Of a stretch of DNA of 7,488 nucleotides, positions 5,469 through 7,488 are shown in pieces (position 1 is the first letter of the stretch; the number at the start of each line of letters is the position of its first letter). Below the pieces are notes generated by a model, which did not search any database, was not told where the DNA came from, and saw only the letters and a program-made list of their open reading frames with translations. A program made the position numbers and the translations under genes. The stretch is from Planctomicrobium sp. (GTDB lineage: Bacteria > Planctomycetota > Planctomycetia > Planctomycetales > Planctomycetaceae), in the NCBI GenBank assembly GCA_018659505.1, contig JABJMI010000886.1, positions 1 to 7,488 of the forward strand, in the 5' to 3' direction.

Positions 5469-7334
5469 GTGAGTTCAGTCGCAGCCACAGAAGAAACAGC
5501 AGCACACGGTCATCACCCTCATAGTGAAGATCGGCTTGCTTTATTAAAGGCAGTCCCTTTCTGGTCTACCGATCATAAAGTCATCGGAATTCAGTTTTTG
5601 CTGACAACGATGTTCATGATGATGGTCGGTGGATCGTTAGCGCTAGGCGTGCGCTGGCAGTTAGCGTTCCCCTGGGAGAACATGCCGATTCTCGGATACT
5701 TATTCTCCGGCGCAGCTGGTGGTGGTCAGATCTCACCTGAGTTCTACACCATGCTCTTTACGATGCACGCGACAGTCATGATTTTCCTTGTGATTATCCC
5801 TGTTTTGGCAGGTGCGTTTGGTAACTTTCTGATTCCGCTGATGATTGGTGCGGATGATATGGCGTTCCCATTACTCAATGCTTTGAGTTATTGGGTCATG
5901 TGGCCAGCAATCTTCTGTTTCGGAGCGAGTTTCGTCTTCAACGAAGGTTTGTGGAACAATGGTTTAGCAGGCTCAATTGCAGCCGGACCAGCATCGGGAT
6001 GGACTTCTTACCCAGCATTATCGGCTATTTCATCAGCTGCACCCGGATCAGGAACAGCTCAGTTCTGGTGGTTAATGGGTGTCACCATGGTCGGTGTCTC
6101 ATCAATGATGGGATCAGTCAACTATATGACGACCATCATCAATATGCGTGCTCCGGGGATGACTCTCTTCCGCATGCCGTTGACGATTTGGTCAATGTTC
6201 ATCACTGCAATTTTGCAGGCGTTTGCTTTGCCTGTTCTGACCGCTGCTGGCTTTATGCTCGTGGCAGACAGAACTTTAGGAACATGTTTCTTTATCCCGT
6301 CTGGACTCATCGTTAACAATGCTGCCCCTACGGTTGGTGGTGGTCAAACATTACTATGGCAGCACCTTTTCTGGTTCTATTCCCACCCAGCTGTGTACAT
6401 CATGATTTTGCCTGCGATGGGTATGGTCTCTGATATGCTGGCGTGTATGTGTCGTAAACCTGTTTTCGGTTACAAGCCGATGGTTTACTCGATGTCTGCC
6501 ATTGCAGGTCTCGGATTTATCGTGTGGGGACACCACATGTTTATCTCTGGCATGAATCCGGCTCTGGGCATGACATTCATGATTTCCACAATCATGATTG
6601 CACTTCCTTCAGCGGTGAAGGTATTCAACTGGATTGGAACCATCTGGGGCGGAAAACCGATTTTCAACGTGGTCTTCCTCAACTGTGTCGCCTTCGTTTC
6701 GATGTTTATTGTGGGTGGACTTTCTGGAATCTTCATGGCTGCCGTTCCGGTCGATATTTACATTCACGATACTTACTTCATTGTGGCTCACTTCCACTAT
6801 GTGCTCTTCGGTGCCACATTATTCGGTGTCTTCGGAGCCATTCATTTCTGGTATCCGAAAATGTTCGGACGTTACATGAGTGAAGGCTGGGGCAAGCTGC
6901 ACTTCTTCCTGACATTCATCGGCTTCAACGGAACATTCTTCCCCATGCACTTGCTGGGTGTTGCCGGAATGCCACGACGTTACGCCGACCCGTATCTCTA
7001 TCCATATTTGGAACACCTGCTTCCGCTGAATCAGTTCATGACGATCTGTGCTGCAATCATGGGATTTGCTCAGTTCCTCTTATTGGGGAATATCATGATG
7101 AGCTGGTTCGTTGGCAAGAAAGCACCACGTAATCCGTGGAATGCAAACGGACTGGAATGGGCAACTCCATCGCCTCCTGGACACGGTAACTTCGATGTCC
7201 CACCCGTCTGCTATCGTGGACCTTACGAATACTCGCATCCTGATATCGATGCTGACTTCTGGCCGCAGACTCAACCCCCTGCTCCAGTGGTTGAACCAGC
7301 GATTGATCCTGCACCCAAACCTTCGCCCGCTTAA
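5469..7334 (+). CDS. ctaD: Cytochrome c oxidase subunit I, type A2 (YSHP) haem-copper oxidase
   Basis: The 621-residue catalytic subunit, which reduces O2 to water and pumps protons across the cytoplasmic membrane. All metal ligands are present: haem a His100 (FTMHATVMIF) and His443; CuB His306, His355 and His356 (VWGHHMF); haem a3 His441 (DTYFIVAHFHYV). Tyr310 is placed for the His-Tyr crosslink. The propionate arginines are Arg503-Arg504 (GMPRRY), and His433-Asp434 match the Mg site. D-channel residues Asp130, Asn119 and Asn137 are kept, as are K-channel Lys384 and Ser321. Helix VI reads YSHPAVY (304-310), not GHPEVY: the glutamate is replaced by Ala308 and the YS pair precedes the CuB histidine, the mark of type A2 enzymes. 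The hydrophobic pattern fits the usual 12 helices. A His-rich N-terminus (AHGHHPHSED) and a Pro-rich tail (about 600-621) make it longer than the roughly 530 residues common in the family. No subunit III domain is fused. Confidence 0.98.
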   Translation: MSSVAATEETAAHGHHPHSEDRLALLKAVPFWSTDHKVIGIQFLLTTMFMMMVGGSLALGVRWQLAFPWENMPILGYLFSGAAGGGQISPEFYTMLFTMHATVMIFLVIIPVLAGAFGNFLIPLMIGADDMAFPLLNALSYWVMWPAIFCFGASFVFNEGLWNNGLAGSIAAGPASGWTSYPALSAISSAAPGSGTAQFWWLMGVTMVGVSSMMGSVNYMTTIINMRAPGMTLFRMPLTIWSMFITAILQAFALPVLTAAGFMLVADRTLGTCFFIPSGLIVNNAAPTVGGGQTLLWQHLFWFYSHPAVYIMILPAMGMVSDMLACMCRKPVFGYKPMVYSMSAIAGLGFIVWGHHMFISGMNPALGMTFMISTIMIALPSAVKVFNWIGTIWGGKPIFNVVFLNCVAFVSMFIVGGLSGIFMAAVPVDIYIHDTYFIVAHFHYVLFGATLFGVFGAIHFWYPKMFGRYMSEGWGKLHFFLTFIGFNGTFFPMHLLGVAGMPRRYADPYLYPYLEHLLPLNQFMTICAAIMGFAQFLLLGNIMMSWFVGKKAPRNPWNANGLEWATPSPPGHGNFDVPPVCYRGPYEYSHPDIDADFWPQTQPPAPVVEPAIDPAPKPSPA

Positions 7335-7401
7335 TTTTTTTACAGTTCCCGAAGTTCAAACGACGACGGAAACAACACGTTGATTGATTCACCTAAATCC
7401 A

Positions 7402-7488
7402 ATGTCCCAAACAAATCAGACAATCTGGTTTCGCCGACTCGCCGTTTCCACGGTTTGTGTCGCATTGGTGACTGTCATCTTCGGTGCA
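7402..7488 (+). CDS. N-terminal fragment, probable haem A synthase (COX15/CtaA)
   Basis: The first 29 codons of a gene cut by the window end. The peptide starts MSQTNQTIWFRRLAV and continues into a hydrophobic stretch ending in VTVIFGA, so it opens with a membrane helix. A Trp and paired Arg before a first helix ending in a small Gly-containing motif resembles the start of COX15/CtaA, which converts haem O to haem A. The position directly after subunit I fits that role, but 29 residues cannot prove it; haem O synthase, subunit III or another assembly protein remain possible. ATG 7402 has no clear Shine-Dalgarno. An in-frame TTG at 7384, just after a TGA, is an alternative start adding six residues. 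Confidence 0.55.
   Translation, partial: MSQTNQTIWFRRLAVSTVCVALVTVIFGA

Noticed and set aside
5891..6316. Alternative + frame of 141 codons inside subunit I
   Set aside because: It overlaps invariant catalytic coding sequence in another frame and shows no signal, motif or ribosome site of its own.
7334..7341. T-run after subunit I as a terminator
   Set aside because: No stable GC-rich stem directly precedes it, and the next gene follows closely on the same strand.

Overview
The window is a compact segment of an aerobic respiratory gene cluster, with every gene on the + strand. The lineage is probably Planctomycetota (Planctomycetaceae-like). This is an inference from the gene content: a multi-haem cytochrome c with the phrases CYGCHDIPGFE and LRMPKF, a cupredoxin lipoprotein with the CxxHxWM motif, and a lipoprotein cytochrome c just upstream of cytochrome oxidase subunits II and I. 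Base composition is moderate, most genes have weak or absent Shine-Dalgarno signals, and three consecutive large genes start with GTG. No 16S or other marker is present, so the assignment rests on family resemblance recalled without a search.

Layout: 1-1701 is the 3' part of a cytochrome c with at least three haem sites, whose start lies outside the window. 1701-2558 is a plastocyanin-like copper lipoprotein that overlaps the previous stop by one base (TAATG). 2617-2922 is a small acidic lipoprotein of unknown role. 2923-3070 is the largest intergenic gap (148 bases) and holds two short hairpins. 3071-4498 is a dihaem cytochrome c lipoprotein. 4533-5411 is cytochrome c oxidase subunit II with a complete CuA site. 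5469-7334 is subunit I with all haem and CuB ligands and the YSHP signature of type A2 haem-copper oxidases. 7402-7488 is the N-terminus of a membrane protein cut by the window end, most likely the haem A synthase COX15/CtaA.

How they fit together (inference): a quinol-oxidising complex, probably encoded upstream, would pass electrons to the multi-haem cytochrome. The copper lipoprotein and the dihaem cytochrome are candidate carriers to the CuA site of subunit II. Subunit I then reduces oxygen and pumps protons. The last gene would supply the haem A cofactor, and a subunit III gene would be expected downstream. There is no gene-free stretch above 300 bases, and no mobile element, CRISPR array, tRNA or rRNA was seen. 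The content is core respiratory machinery; the points of most interest are the A2-type proton channel, the separate lipoprotein carriers, the His-rich linker in the first cytochrome, and an A9 run with an open -1 frame at the end of the small lipoprotein.
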